This document shows, in pieces, positions 45,989 through 55,828 of a stretch of DNA of 64,000 nucleotides (position 1 is the first letter of the stretch; every line of letters starts with the position of its first letter). Where the stretch lies: NCBI GenBank assembly GCA_027491315.1, contig JAIXWL010000012.1:1-64000 (forward strand), written 5' to 3'. The notes under the pieces were generated by a model, which searched no databases, had not been told where the DNA came from, and saw nothing but the letters and a program-made list of their open reading frames with translations. The translations under genes and the position numbers were made by a program. This stretch comes from Cytophagaceae bacterium. GTDB lineage: Bacteria > Bacteroidota > Bacteroidia > Cytophagales > Spirosomataceae.

Positions 45989-48574
45989 TTATTCTTCAGT
46001 TAAAGTTTCATCTTCTGCTCCTAAACCTTCAGCTTCATTTCCGCTTTCAGGAGAATCCGTGATGATAGTATCTTCCACAACCGTAGCCACTCCTTCTACC
46101 ACTTCCGCCTCTTCAATTTCCGGCTCTTTGTCGATTTTAGTTACAGACGAAATCTCATCTGACTCATTCTTTAAACGAATCAATTTAACTCCCTGGGTAT
46201 TTCTGCCCATTACCCGTAACTCAGCTACACTTGTACGAATTAGAATACCCGCTTTGGTAATGATCATCAAATCATTATTGTCATTAACTTCTTTGATCGC
46301 AACTAAATTACCTGTCTTTTCTGTGATATTCAATGCCTTAACGCCTTTTCCTCCACGATTAGTCAATCGGTAATCTTCTACCTCTGAACGCTTACCAAAT
46401 CCTTTTTCCGAAACAACTAACAATTGTTGGACCTCAGGATCAGAAACACAAACCATTCCAACCACTTTTTCTGTAGGAATATCTTCGTCTATCCAAATAC
46501 CTTTAACTCCAGCGGCTGAACGACCCATAGGACGAACACGCGTCTCTTCAAAACGAACAGAACGACCTGTATTGGTTGCAATCACAATCTGATTATTACC
46601 ATTGGTTAAAGCTACATCCAATAATCTATCCCCTTCACGAATCGTTATGGCAATAATACCATTTTGACGTGGACGAGAATAGGCTTCCAAACTTGTTTTC
46701 TTAATCGTACCATCTTCCGTACACATCACAATGAAGTTATTGTCGATGTAATCCGGATCAGTAATCGATCTCACATTAATCACGGCACGAATACTATCAC
46801 CGTTCTCAATATTCATCAAGTTTTGAATTGGTCTACCTTTGGATACTTTTGAACCCTCAGGAACAGCATAAACCCTTAACCAGAAGCATTTACCTCTTTC
46901 CGTAAAGAATAACAACCAATTGTGCATGGTTGCGGTAAATAAATGCTCAGTATAATCGTCGTCTTTCGTAGCTACCGCACGGGAACCTACTCCCCCTCTG
47001 GTCTGTGCACGATATTCCGTGATTGGTGTACGCTTAATATAACCTTGTGCAGAAACGGTAATTAACATCTCCTCATCTGCAATCATATCTTCTACCGAGA
47101 ATTCATCATCGGTCATATTGATTTGCGTTCTACGCTCATCACCATAACGGGTTTTCATTTCAGTTAATTCGTCCTTGATAATTTGTAGTTGACGTTCTGG
47201 TCTTGCCAAAATGTCTTCCAAATCCTCAATTAACTTCATGATTTCTGCATATTCGTTCATGATTTTCTCACGCTCCATACCTGTAAGACGCTGTAAACGC
47301 ATCTCCAAAATGGCTTTCGACTGCAGTTCAGATAAGTTAAAAGTCGCCATTAAGCCCTCTTGAGCTGAATTGGGATCTTTTGACTCACGAATTAATTTAA
47401 TTACCGCATCAAGATTATCCAGAGCAATAATAAATCCTTCTAAAATATGGGCTCTTTTACGTGCTTCACGTAAATCGTATTTCGTACGACGAACAATGAT
47501 TTCGTTTCTGTGCTCAACAAAATGATGTATTAAATCCTTCAAGTTAAGCATCATCGGGCGACCTTTCACCAAAGCAACATTGTTCACACTGAACGATGAT
47601 TGAAGAGCGGTGTGCTTGTATAGATTATTTAAAACAACGTTAGCTACGGCATCACGCTTTAAATCAAATACTATACGCATTCCTTGACGGTCAGATTCAT
47701 CACGAATCTCTGAAATACCCTCAATCTTTTTATCATTCACTAAGTCAGCACATTGCTTAATTAATGAAGCCTTATTCACCATGTAAGGAATCTCCGAAAC
47801 AATGATTTGCTCCTTACCCGTTTTGGAGGTATCAAATGTGGCATTTCCTCGCACAACAATACGTCCACGGCCCGTTTCAAAAGCATTTTTAATACCTTGA
47901 ACGCCATAAATAGTACCGCCTGTAGGGAAATCTGGTGCTTTTATATACTGCATCAACTCCATGATGGTAATATCTCGGTTATCAATGTAGGCCGAAATTC
48001 CATCCACAACCTCAGATAAATTATGAGGCGCCATGTTGGTAGCCATACCCACCGCAATACCCGAAGTACCATTTAACAATAAATTAGGAATCTTAGCCGG
48101 TAAAACCGTTGGCTCTTCCAATGAATCGTCAAAATTTGGCTGAAAATCAACGGTTTCTTTGTTTAAATCCGACAACATCTCATCGGCAATACGCTTCAAT
48201 CTCGCCTCAGTATAACGCATAGCAGCGGGTGAATCTCCATCCACCGAACCAAAGTTACCTTGGCCATCTACTAATGGATAACGCAAAGACCAATCCTGAG
48301 CCATACGTACCATCGTATCATACACGGATGAATCACCATGCGGGTGATACTTTCCTAAAACCTCCCCGACAATACGCGCTGATTTCTTATATGATTTATT
48401 ATAACTAACACCCAACTCCTCCATTCCAAACAATACCCTCCGATGAACCGGTTTCAATCCATCTCGAACATCGGGTAATGCTCTAGACACAATTACTGAC
48501 ATTGAATAATCAATGTACGCCCCTCTCATTTCATCTTCGATGTTGATTGGGATAATATTTGTTGATACTGACAT
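45989..48574 (-). CDS. gyrA: DNA gyrase subunit A
   Basis: An 861-residue type IIA topoisomerase subunit. Catalytic Tyr121 is in AMRYTEARL. The quinolone-determining region [10 protein letters not shown] has Ser82 and Asp86 at the positions of E. coli Ser83 and Asp87, i.e. the wild-type, drug-sensitive residues. The GyrA box is QTRGGVG (about 530), which distinguishes gyrase from ParC. The C-terminal beta-pinwheel is complete and ends in an acidic tail (EDETLTEE). It has its own terminator; gyrB is not in the window. Confidence 0.97.
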   Translation of the reverse strand: MSVSTNIIPINIEDEMRGAYIDYSMSVIVSRALPDVRDGLKPVHRRVLFGMEELGVSYNKSYKKSARIVGEVLGKYHPHGDSSVYDTMVRMAQDWSLRYPLVDGQGNFGSVDGDSPAAMRYTEARLKRIADEMLSDLNKETVDFQPNFDDSLEEPTVLPAKIPNLLLNGTSGIAVGMATNMAPHNLSEVVDGISAYIDNRDITIMELMQYIKAPDFPTGGTIYGVQGIKNAFETGRGRIVVRGNATFDTSKTGKEQIIVSEIPYMVNKASLIKQCADLVNDKKIEGISEIRDESDRQGMRIVFDLKRDAVANVVLNNLYKHTALQSSFSVNNVALVKGRPMMLNLKDLIHHFVEHRNEIIVRRTKYDLREARKRAHILEGFIIALDNLDAVIKLIRESKDPNSAQEGLMATFNLSELQSKAILEMRLQRLTGMEREKIMNEYAEIMKLIEDLEDILARPERQLQIIKDELTEMKTRYGDERRTQINMTDDEFSVEDMIADEEMLITVSAQGYIKRTPITEYRAQTRGGVGSRAVATKDDDYTEHLFTATMHNWLLFFTERGKCFWLRVYAVPEGSKVSKGRPIQNLMNIENGDSIRAVINVRSITDPDYIDNNFIVMCTEDGTIKKTSLEAYSRPRQNGIIAITIREGDRLLDVALTNGNNQIVIATNTGRSVRFEETRVRPMGRSAAGVKGIWIDEDIPTEKVVGMVCVSDPEVQQLLVVSEKGFGKRSEVEDYRLTNRGGKGVKALNITEKTGNLVAIKEVNDNNDLMIITKAGILIRTSVAELRVMGRNTQGVKLIRLKNESDEISSVTKIDKEPEIEEAEVVEGVATVVEDTIITDSPESGNEAEGLGAEDETLTEE

Positions 48575-49122
48575 AAATTATGGTTTGATGCGTTGAACTA
48601 CCTTCCGTTTTCAACACAAAAAAATGTTTGATTTACAGAGATTTCCAATAGCTACAAATATCATTAATTATGCCAATTTTTCCAAGATAAATCACAATAA
48701 ATTGACAATTTTTCAAGCATTAAATAATTGCATTTCAAGACTAAAAAATAGGCCCTCTTTTTCACACACAATATGGCTCAAATGTTATACTTGTAAATCG
48801 TATGTGACCTTTATTAGCTTAATTTCTAGACCTGCCAAAATAAGCTAAACCCCTGAAAATGAGCATGGCATTTCCATTATTTATCCCCTACCCTTTTGAA
48901 GTAAATGTACAAGCTGTTGAAAATCAAAATTTCAATCAACCAATTTTATCCTTTTAGTATATTTTTTTGAATTCTATATTAACATAAAATATAAAAAATA
49001 CATTGGAATGTTATTACCTATCGGATCAACTATCCTAAGCTCTTTAAATTTTCATAAGTAATTGAGCCATTGTGAAATAAAAAATTTAGGCTTTTGTTTA
49101 TCTTTACTCGATTTCAAAAAAT
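48575..49122. other. 548-bp intergenic region between gyrA and the phosphatase
   Basis: Divergent upstream region for gyrA (minus) and the phosphatase (plus), very AT-rich. An inverted repeat TTAGCTTA (48814-48821) / TAAGCTAA (48841-48848) has a 19-base spacer. I found no perfect TAnnTTTG promoter on either strand. A 74-codon frame inside has no protein-like features. Confidence 0.5.
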
Positions 49123-50895
49123 ATGGACTTAAGAAAATCAATCACCTCAGCTTTTTCCTTCATAGGACTCATCGCCTGTTTATTGATTATTAGTCATTCA
49201 CCTGGGGCAAGGGCTCAAAAAATCACCCGATTTCCCTACATTCAAATGGTCCAGGCCAATGCGGTGTTAATTCGTTATCGAACCGATCAGCCAATTATCT
49301 CTGAGATCAGTTTAAGTACAGATGGAAAAACGTTTAATCCTAGTGTAAAAAGTAGTTCGGCACAAACCGAACATAGTCTGTCCCTAAACTCCCTGCAGCC
49401 AAGCACGAAATATTTTTACCGAGTTCATTTAGGAGAGAAAGAAATCTTGGGGGATTCCACGTACTTTTTCAAAACCGCTCCTATTGTTGGCTCCAAAGAA
49501 AAAATTTCCATTTTTTCAGTGGGAGATATGGCCGCAGGAGAAACTCAAAAGAAAGTATATAATGCTTATTTGAACTACCAAAAGAATAACTACACCCATA
49601 TTTTTCTCAGTTTAGGCGATAATGTTTATTGCGGAGGAAGTGACGCTTGTTGGCAAGATGAGTTTTTCACCCCCTACCACGCAGGTCGATTGTTAAGACA
49701 AAGTGCCCTATTCCCTTCCGTGGGGAATCATGACTACGACAACCAAGCATTCCCATATCAACAAGATGAGCCTAAAATGGCATATTATCAAAATTTCACT
49801 TTACCAAGTAAAGGAGAACTTGGGGGTATACCCTCTTCATCAGAGGCTTATTATTCTTATGACTTTGGCAATGTCCATTTTGTATGCTTAGATTCTTATG
49901 CCTGGGGCAAAGATAATTTTCGCATTTTCGATCAAGTGAATAACATTCAACTTAATTGGCTAAAAGAAGACCTAAAAGCCACAAAACAAGACTGGAAAGT
50001 AGTTTATTTTCATTTTCCCTTATACACCAAAGGTACCTATGACTCTGATGTCAGCGGTGAAATCATCAAGTTACGGGATTATTTAACTCGGGTATTTGAC
50101 GAATACGGGGTAGATTTAGTCATGTCAGGCCATAGCCATGTATACGAAAGATCAAGGCCCCTGAAAGGTCAATATGGCCTATCTAGCGAGTTTTCGCCTG
50201 AAAAGAATTGGTCATTTAATTCCTCAGGGAGATATGATGGTTCTGACAAATCCTGTGCTTATGTCATCAATCACTCCGACCCCAATAAAAAAGGGACTAC
50301 CTATGTTGTCAATGGCTGTGGTGGGCAAACTGCTGCACATCGCTTCAACTGGCCCCATCCCGTTATGGAGTATTCATTAGATAAACGAGGAGGATCCATG
50401 GCCATTGACATCGAAAACAATCGCTTAGATGCCAAATTCATTGATGAAGATGGTGCTATTTTAGATCAGTTTACCCTTTTCAAGGAAGTGAATAAAGTCA
50501 CCAAGCAAACCATAAATGCTTATGATGCCATTGAACTGAAAGCTTCCTGGCCTGCTCCTACTAATTCCTACAATTGGTCTACCGGAGATAAATCACAAAA
50601 AATCAACCTAAGGCCTTTAAAATCAGTAACATACACTGTAACTGATACTCAAAAGTGTTTGCAAGATCAATTTGATATTACGGTAAACCCTCCCCTAGGA
50701 ACCACGAAATGGGAAGAATTAATTGCACAACCTTTTGATTCATTAGAAATTTACGACCTGCTTGGCAGACCTTGGAAATCCATTCAAAAAGCAGGCCTAG
50801 TAGATGAGCATATCCTGGATGGTATACCCAATGGACAGTATATTTTGGAGTATCAATACCAAGGAAAAAGATTTACCCTGAAACTAAATCATTAG
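49123..50895 (+). CDS. Purple acid phosphatase-like metallophosphoesterase with T9SS sorting domain
   Basis: A 590-residue secreted enzyme. After a signal peptide (to ~31, ARAQ) comes an FnIII-like N-terminal domain of purple acid phosphatases (about 35-125). The metallophosphoesterase domain has SVGDMAAGE, LGDNVYCGG, VGNHDYD and SGHSHVYERS, supplying the two-metal ligands. The last ~75 residues (SLEIYDLLGRPWKSIQKAG to GKRFTLKLNH) form a type A C-terminal sorting domain, so it is exported by the type IX system and anchored at or released from the surface. It likely scavenges phosphate from esters. The stop shares TTAG with the converging lacI-type gene. Confidence 0.88.
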   Translation: MDLRKSITSAFSFIGLIACLLIISHSPGARAQKITRFPYIQMVQANAVLIRYRTDQPIISEISLSTDGKTFNPSVKSSSAQTEHSLSLNSLQPSTKYFYRVHLGEKEILGDSTYFFKTAPIVGSKEKISIFSVGDMAAGETQKKVYNAYLNYQKNNYTHIFLSLGDNVYCGGSDACWQDEFFTPYHAGRLLRQSALFPSVGNHDYDNQAFPYQQDEPKMAYYQNFTLPSKGELGGIPSSSEAYYSYDFGNVHFVCLDSYAWGKDNFRIFDQVNNIQLNWLKEDLKATKQDWKVVYFHFPLYTKGTYDSDVSGEIIKLRDYLTRVFDEYGVDLVMSGHSHVYERSRPLKGQYGLSSEFSPEKNWSFNSSGRYDGSDKSCAYVINHSDPNKKGTTYVVNGCGGQTAAHRFNWPHPVMEYSLDKRGGSMAIDIENNRLDAKFIDEDGAILDQFTLFKEVNKVTKQTINAYDAIELKASWPAPTNSYNWSTGDKSQKINLRPLKSVTYTVTDTQKCLQDQFDITVNPPLGTTKWEELIAQPFDSLEIYDLLGRPWKSIQKAGLVDEHILDGIPNGQYILEYQYQGKRFTLKLNH

Positions 50896-51914
50896 TTCCG
50901 TTTTGTTGAAGACTCTCTGACAACCAAATTCGTCTTCAAAACTTCTACTTTAGGAATAGATTCTCCTGTTTTTTGTTCAATTTGCGCCAAAAGTAATTCC
51001 ACTGAAATTCTACCAATTTCATCCAAGGGTTGAGAAACCGAGGTAATAGTTGGAGAAATCACCTGACATATAGGTTCGTTATTAAAACTTACCATTTTAA
51101 CATCCTCAGGCACTCGAATTTTAAGTTCTTTCAATGCGGTCAAAACACCGATAGCCAAACGGTCGGAAACGACCAAAATACCATCAGGACGGTTGTCGGA
51201 CTGCATCAATAAATGGGTTTGGGACCTTGCCGTATCTTGGTAATAATCTGAATGAAGAATTAAGCTTGGGTCAACCGATAATCCTGCCTCTTCCAAGGCA
51301 TGTATATATCCTAATCGACGTTGATTACTAACTGATACATTCTTTGGGCCCGCTAAAAAAGCAATCCGTTTACAGCCATTTTCAATCAAATGTTTGACAG
51401 CTTCATAGGCAGATTGCTCATTATCTACCATCACCTTGGAAGCTTGAATATCTTCACAATTACGGTCAAAAAATACCAATGGTATTCCGCGTCTTTGTAA
51501 GCGCGTTAGATGTTCAAAGTTACTCGTCTCCCGAGAAAGTGATATGATGATACCATCCACTTGACCTCTCGATAAGTTTTGGATATTGGTTAATTCCCGT
51601 TCATAAGACTCCTGAGTTTGGGTAATCAACAAACTGTAGCCCGCTTTAATGGCCGCTTCCTCAATGTGCTTAATCACTGTTGAAAAGAAGTAATAGCCCA
51701 AATCAGGCACAATAATACCCAAGGTCTTTGTTTTACTTTTAACTAAACTTGTAGCCAATAGATTTGGCTGATAATCCCATTCTTTTGCTAAATCCAAGAC
51801 TAATTTCTTGGTATCAGGATGAATGTCAGGTAAATCACGAAGTGCGCGAGAAACGGTCGCCACAGAGACATTCAACTGCTTGGCAATATCTTTGATCGTT
51901 ACTTGATGACCCAT
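50892..51914 (-). CDS. LacI-family transcriptional regulator
   Basis: A 340-residue repressor-type regulator. The N-terminal helix-turn-helix and hinge are clear: VTIKDIAKQLNVSVATVSRA at 5-24, then PNLLATSLVKSKTKTLGIIV. A periplasmic-binding-protein-like effector domain follows (about 60-335). LacI members usually control sugar use, but no sugar locus is adjacent and its operator is not evident. A second hypothesis is autoregulation or regulation of the neighbouring phosphatase, without sequence proof. Confidence 0.92.
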   Translation of the reverse strand: MGHQVTIKDIAKQLNVSVATVSRALRDLPDIHPDTKKLVLDLAKEWDYQPNLLATSLVKSKTKTLGIIVPDLGYYFFSTVIKHIEEAAIKAGYSLLITQTQESYERELTNIQNLSRGQVDGIIISLSRETSNFEHLTRLQRRGIPLVFFDRNCEDIQASKVMVDNEQSAYEAVKHLIENGCKRIAFLAGPKNVSVSNQRRLGYIHALEEAGLSVDPSLILHSDYYQDTARSQTHLLMQSDNRPDGILVVSDRLAIGVLTALKELKIRVPEDVKMVSFNNEPICQVISPTITSVSQPLDEIGRISVELLLAQIEQKTGESIPKVEVLKTNLVVRESSTKRN

Positions 51915-51955
51915 TCCTTTTAACGTTTTGTTTCTATAGTGCTAAAACCAAGTGA

Positions 51956-52318
51956 CTATTCAAATGTTTTATTCCAATGAATAGCTGAATTACCCTGACT
52001 TAAACCCAATGGGGGATTCAATTTTTTAAGACTAATTTCAATCCCTTTTAGGTGTGGCCAGCGATGAACCAAGGCCTTGGCTAGTTTTTCTACAATAGTT
52101 TCCAATAAATCCACAGGCTCTTTCATGGTAGATTGGCAAATCTGATAAACCTGACCGTAGTCTATCGTAAGATTTAAATTATCCTTTAATGTATCCTGTG
52201 CCAGGATGCTCAATGTTATATCTAATTCATACCAATTACCCAAAATTCTTTCTTCAGGAAAATAGCCATGATAGGCATAAAAACGTAAACCATGCCAAGC
52301 TACTTGGTAAAAATCCAT
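51956..52318 (-). CDS. folB: Dihydroneopterin aldolase
   Basis: A 120-residue folate-biosynthesis enzyme cleaving dihydroneopterin to 6-hydroxymethyl-dihydropterin. The start at 52318 (MDFYQVAWHGLRFYAYHGYF) aligns with the family; the frame opens 16 codons earlier inside the upstream gene. GLRFYAYHGYFPEERILGNW holds the substrate-binding region, VDLLETIVEKLA the catalytic Glu region, and EISLKKLNPP the C-terminal Lys. It starts one base after the DivIVA-domain gene ends. Confidence 0.9.
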   Translation of the reverse strand: MDFYQVAWHGLRFYAYHGYFPEERILGNWYELDITLSILAQDTLKDNLNLTIDYGQVYQICQSTMKEPVDLLETIVEKLAKALVHRWPHLKGIEISLKKLNPPLGLSQGNSAIHWNKTFE

Positions 52319-52319
52319 A

Positions 52320-53234
52320 TTAATTAATTTCTCCAATTTTACCCTGTGGTCCAGAAGATTTTGCATAAGCCTCTAACACCTTATTTAAGGTAGGCAAACT
52401 ATCATCTGGACTTAAATTCGAAGGATCTACTACTTTTTTCTTAGTTAGCGCCGCTTTTTTTACTGTCGTTTTCTTAGTCGGTTGCACAGTCTGACTGGCC
52501 TTGTCAGCCAAAGGTTTTCTACCGCGCTTAGCTGGAATTTTATCTACGGTCGCTGAAGGGCTTGATTTGGGCCGTCCGACTTTCGCTTTTGGCTTAGCTT
52601 GTGGAATTACTTTTTTAGGCTTTTTGGTGAGCTTCGAAGGGCTTGAAGATTTAGCTGGGCTTGGTTTACTTGTTCGCTCTTGAAACTTCTCCGTAAGGTC
52701 ATTGGTTTGAACGAGCGCATCGTTGGATACCGACCAGGTCTTTATTTGTTGCAAAGTCTTTTGTGAGATTCCCATCAACTGCTCAGCTACTTCTTTCTGA
52801 GCCTCTTGAAGACCTCGTAAAACACGTTCCTGTTCTTTAATTGTCTGATTGGTTTGCAATAAAATCTGCTTCGATTCTCCTTCTGCCAATAATTTGATTT
52901 TTGCTGCCTCTTTCTCAGCCTGCTCAATCAGAAGCTTTGACTCCTTTTGAGCTTGTTGATGAGCATGAGCAGCATCTTTCTCCGCCTTGATTTTCCAGTT
53001 CAATTGAGCTTCCTCAGCCATTTGAACGGCTTTCAACATGGAAGATTCAGCTTCTCGCAAACGATTGAGCTCTTTCTCTAGTTCCACGATTCTAGACTCT
53101 AAACGATCTCGACTTTGTTGAATAGACTGGTGGTACTCCTCGATGCGCGATAAATAATCATGTACATCAGAAACATCGTATCCACGAAAGGATTTAGAAA
53201 AAGATGCCTCGGGTAGTTCGTATGTATGCTCCAT
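52320..53234 (-). CDS. DivIVA-domain coiled-coil protein
   Basis: A 304-residue protein. The first ~50 residues form the DivIVA lipid-binding domain (SFSKSFRGYDVSDVHDYLSR, with the typical F-x-x-x-x-R-G-Y-D pattern). A long coiled coil follows (about 30-170), then a Lys/Pro/Ser-rich basic tail (about 190-275, e.g. KPKKVIPQAKPKAKVGRPKS with AT-hook-like GRPKS and RGRKP pieces). DivIVA proteins mark curved membrane at poles and septa. A DNA-binding-like tail suggests coupling to the nucleoid, which is inference. It lies between folB and a WD40 gene on the same strand. Confidence 0.8.
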   Translation of the reverse strand: MEHTYELPEASFSKSFRGYDVSDVHDYLSRIEEYHQSIQQSRDRLESRIVELEKELNRLREAESSMLKAVQMAEEAQLNWKIKAEKDAAHAHQQAQKESKLLIEQAEKEAAKIKLLAEGESKQILLQTNQTIKEQERVLRGLQEAQKEVAEQLMGISQKTLQQIKTWSVSNDALVQTNDLTEKFQERTSKPSPAKSSSPSKLTKKPKKVIPQAKPKAKVGRPKSSPSATVDKIPAKRGRKPLADKASQTVQPTKKTTVKKAALTKKKVVDPSNLSPDDSLPTLNKVLEAYAKSSGPQGKIGEIN

Positions 53235-53258
53235 AATCTGCTAAAATAGAAAAAAAGA

Positions 53259-54161
53259 TTAATGAATCTTCCAAACGGAGATATTTTTATCATCTGAAGC
53301 AGAGACCAACTGATCTTCAAATGGAGTCCATATTAATTTATTAACCGAATTTTTATGCCCTCCGTAGCGAGCAGCATCAATCACTTTCAGTAAGGTTAAG
53401 TCACGTGCATCCCAAATCTTAATGGTTTTATCCATGCTAGCACTAGCAAACAATGGCTGCTCTGGATGAAAAACCAAATCGTGGATGGAATACATGTGAG
53501 CAATTACTTCGCTATCTGCTTGAAAATTAGCCGTTTCAATAGTCTTCAATTTCCATTTTTTAATTCGAGCATCTTTACCTACCGACAATAGAACCTCTTC
53601 ATTTTCCCAATATTGTAAACCAAAAACACTACCCTCATGGGCTTTCCAAGCCAATTCCATATCAAATTTGGAATTAAATATTCGGATAAAACCATCACTG
53701 TATGCCGCGGCGATACGCCCATTTGGCAATAATCGTAGGGTTCTGACACTTTTATCGCTGGCCTTGATGTGTTTGATGATTTGTTTGGAATCAAAATCAA
53801 GGACAGTAATCAAACCATCTTGATGGGCTACCCAGACCTGCTTTTGATTAAACAAGATATCAAAGATGGAATTTGGCCCTAGGGCAATAGAAAAAATTCT
53901 ATCTTGATTCGATAATTGAATTCCATGAATACCTTCAAAATTTTGACCAACCCATAAAACCCCTTGTTGGTCTTGCTTCATGGCATAAACAGATCCGTTG
54001 ATTTGAGCTACTACCTTACCAACATCTGGTTTCTGTAAATTCCATTGTACCACCCATCCGTCAGAACCTGCTGAATAAAACTCATGGGCCTGTTCCCCAG
54101 AAGCTAAAGAATAAATCGGTCCTCGATGCCCAGAAAAGGTATCTATCCGCTCAATTTGCAT
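53259..54161 (-). CDS. WD40 beta-propeller protein
   Basis: A 300-residue cytoplasmic protein from Met at 54161 (MQIERIDTFSGHRGPIYSLA); 14 further codons upstream are not repeat-like. Several WD40 blades are visible: FSAGSDGWVVQWNLQ variants near the start, LSVGKDARIKKWKL, FASASMDKTIKIWDA and LVSASDDKNISVWKI at the end, with GH and WD-type dipeptides. About seven blades would close one propeller. It has no signal and no enzymatic domain, so it is probably an interaction platform. It is divergent from the PPTase gene by 54 bases. Confidence 0.85.
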   Translation of the reverse strand: MQIERIDTFSGHRGPIYSLASGEQAHEFYSAGSDGWVVQWNLQKPDVGKVVAQINGSVYAMKQDQQGVLWVGQNFEGIHGIQLSNQDRIFSIALGPNSIFDILFNQKQVWVAHQDGLITVLDFDSKQIIKHIKASDKSVRTLRLLPNGRIAAAYSDGFIRIFNSKFDMELAWKAHEGSVFGLQYWENEEVLLSVGKDARIKKWKLKTIETANFQADSEVIAHMYSIHDLVFHPEQPLFASASMDKTIKIWDARDLTLLKVIDAARYGGHKNSVNKLIWTPFEDQLVSASDDKNISVWKIH

Positions 54162-54185
54162 GATGTCGACTTTTGAATACAAAAA

Positions 54186-54199
54186 TGGTAATTTTACCA
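54186..54199. promoter_or_regulatory. 14-bp perfect palindrome in a divergent promoter region
   Basis: TGGTAATTTTACCA is a perfect palindrome in the 54-bp gap between the divergent WD40 and PPTase genes. It could bind a dimeric regulator serving both. Confidence 0.3.
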
Positions 54200-54215
54200 G
54201 CAAATACGCTCAACT

Positions 54216-54845
54216 ATGCCTCAAATTTTCCCCAATCTTGAATTAAGCTTACCAGGAACTTCTTGGTTAATTTGGGAAATTAAGGAGAATGAAAACTTTT
54301 TTGATCAAATACCTGATTCATGGAAAACAACACTCCCTCCAGAACAATCCCATGAAACAAAAAAAATCGAATCATTGGCAGCCCGTTATTGCTTGTGGCA
54401 ATTAGTGCAAGAACAAATTGGTCAAGATGTCTTGTTGGTCAAATCAACAACTAATAGGCCCTATTTAAATCATTCAGATTGGCAAATTAGCCTCAGCCAC
54501 TCATTTCCTTATGTTGCTGCGGCCATCAGTCACCAAAAAAACATTGGCCTGGATCTGGAAAAAAAAGCTAGAAAAATACTAAAAATTGCACCTAGATTTC
54601 TTTCCATGGAAGAACTGGATTGGTCTAAAAATGATGCATCAAAACAAGTGGCGGCATGGACAGTCAAAGAAGCCATGTACAAGGCTCAGCATCAAGCTGG
54701 GCTTGATTTCAGAAAAGAAATTAGTTTTGATTTAGAATTTCCACTTCAAAAAGGATACATCCACTTAGCGGAAGCGCGTTATGACTTTCAGCTATGGCAA
54801 GAAGAATTCCCTGATTTTTGGATCAGCCTAGCCATTCGCCATTAA
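54216..54845 (+). CDS. 4'-phosphopantetheinyl transferase family protein
   Basis: A 209-residue Sfp/AcpT-like enzyme that moves phosphopantetheine from CoA to carrier-protein serines. ESLAARYCLWQLVQEQIG, SLSHSFPYVAAAIS, IGLDLEKKARKI (metal-binding Asp/Glu) and WTVKEAMYKA (catalytic K-E) are present in the usual order. It is of Sfp-type length, broader than AcpS. No PKS/NRPS gene is present, so a general acyl-carrier role or a flexirubin-type pathway elsewhere is possible. The stop shares TTAA with the converging gene. Confidence 0.88.
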   Translation: MPQIFPNLELSLPGTSWLIWEIKENENFFDQIPDSWKTTLPPEQSHETKKIESLAARYCLWQLVQEQIGQDVLLVKSTTNRPYLNHSDWQISLSHSFPYVAAAISHQKNIGLDLEKKARKILKIAPRFLSMEELDWSKNDASKQVAAWTVKEAMYKAQHQAGLDFRKEISFDLEFPLQKGYIHLAEARYDFQLWQEEFPDFWISLAIRH

Positions 54846-55675
54846 TCCAAGGATTCAATGATTTGGTTTAATTCATTTTTGTGTTCCTCATCTCCTGCCT
54901 TGTCATAGGCCATGATTAAGTTTCTAAGCACCCGACGAATAATTTCTAGATTAGAACAAGGATTGTAGTAAATCTCATTCGGAGCTAAATTCAATTGAGC
55001 TAAATAATTATCAATATCCACTCGATTGAAAATTAATCCTTTATTGAAAACATTGATATAGAACTGAACTCCTTTTTGTTTGTAAGTCAAAACAAACAAA
55101 TTCGGCAAATTAACCCCATAAACCGGGAATCCTAGTCGCTGTGCAATCCACATGTAAATAACACAAAGGCTGATAGGGTTTCCCTTTCTACTCTCCAACA
55201 CGACATTAATATAGGAATTATTGGCGGCATGAAAGTTTTTGGTATTTGCCCCAAATTTCAATTGATCAAAAATAACACCGTTTAAAACTTTGATTTGATC
55301 CATAGGATGCAAATTCTCCCTTATTTGAGGCCATACTTCATAGTAAAGTTGGTCCAAATCTGTTTTCAATTGGGAGTAAGAATAATCCGGAAAACGATAG
55401 GTAGCTACAATCCACATTCCCTCCATTAAGTCCATCCCTCCTGCTTCCTTCCAATGCATTAAGCGATTTCGCATGGATTCCAATTGAAAATCATGAATCA
55501 GATTCTCAATTTTCTCCTGAAGAAAAGGATTTAAACTTAATTGCTCCCACTCAGATTCCAAAACAGGTATGATGGAGGGTCCCAAGGTTCGAATCTGTTG
55601 CTCAACCAATTGTACGACCTCAGAATCACTGTCGTCGAGCAATTGAATCATGGCTTTGATAGCTGGTTCCTTCAT
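54842..55675 (-). CDS. Transglutaminase-like (SirB1/UPF0162-type) protein
   Basis: A 277-residue protein with the transglutaminase-like core of the SirB1/UPF0162 group in the C-terminal half: RKGNPISLCVIYMWIAQRLG followed by FPVYGVNLPNLFVL. Where relatives usually show a GH pair in the second motif, this one has NL, so a catalytic His looks absent. The first ~60 residues resemble HEAT-type repeats (AIKAMIQLLDDSDSEVVQL). It is probably a non-enzymatic or altered fold; function unknown. Confidence 0.75.
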   Translation of the reverse strand: MKEPAIKAMIQLLDDSDSEVVQLVEQQIRTLGPSIIPVLESEWEQLSLNPFLQEKIENLIHDFQLESMRNRLMHWKEAGGMDLMEGMWIVATYRFPDYSYSQLKTDLDQLYYEVWPQIRENLHPMDQIKVLNGVIFDQLKFGANTKNFHAANNSYINVVLESRKGNPISLCVIYMWIAQRLGFPVYGVNLPNLFVLTYKQKGVQFYINVFNKGLIFNRVDIDNYLAQLNLAPNEIYYNPCSNLEIIRRVLRNLIMAYDKAGDEEHKNELNQIIESLD

Positions 55676-55792
55676 ATGGGTTGTAATTTACATCAAAAAT
55701 AAGTACTAAGTGTTGAATTACAAACCTCTTACATGGTAAGCCCTTATAATAAATGTTGACTGCATAAATTTTTTTTCAAGAGAATATAAGCC

Positions 55793-55800
55793 TAAATTTG
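55793..55800 (+). promoter_or_regulatory. Putative -7 element of the galE-rfbBA operon
   Basis: TAAATTTG is a perfect TAnnTTTG match 28 bases before the galE ATG. The -33 position is only T-rich. Confidence 0.45.
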
Positions 55801-55828
55801 CTAGCTCATTGAAGCACCATTTCAATAT

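Noticed and set aside
48624-48848. 74-residue plus-strand protein upstream of the phosphatase
   Set aside because: No homology-like pattern, no signal, AT-driven composition, and it overlaps the gyrA upstream region.
54842-55675. Frameshift at the overlap with the PPTase gene
   Set aside because: Both frames are intact to their stops and only share TTAA, as at four other converging pairs.
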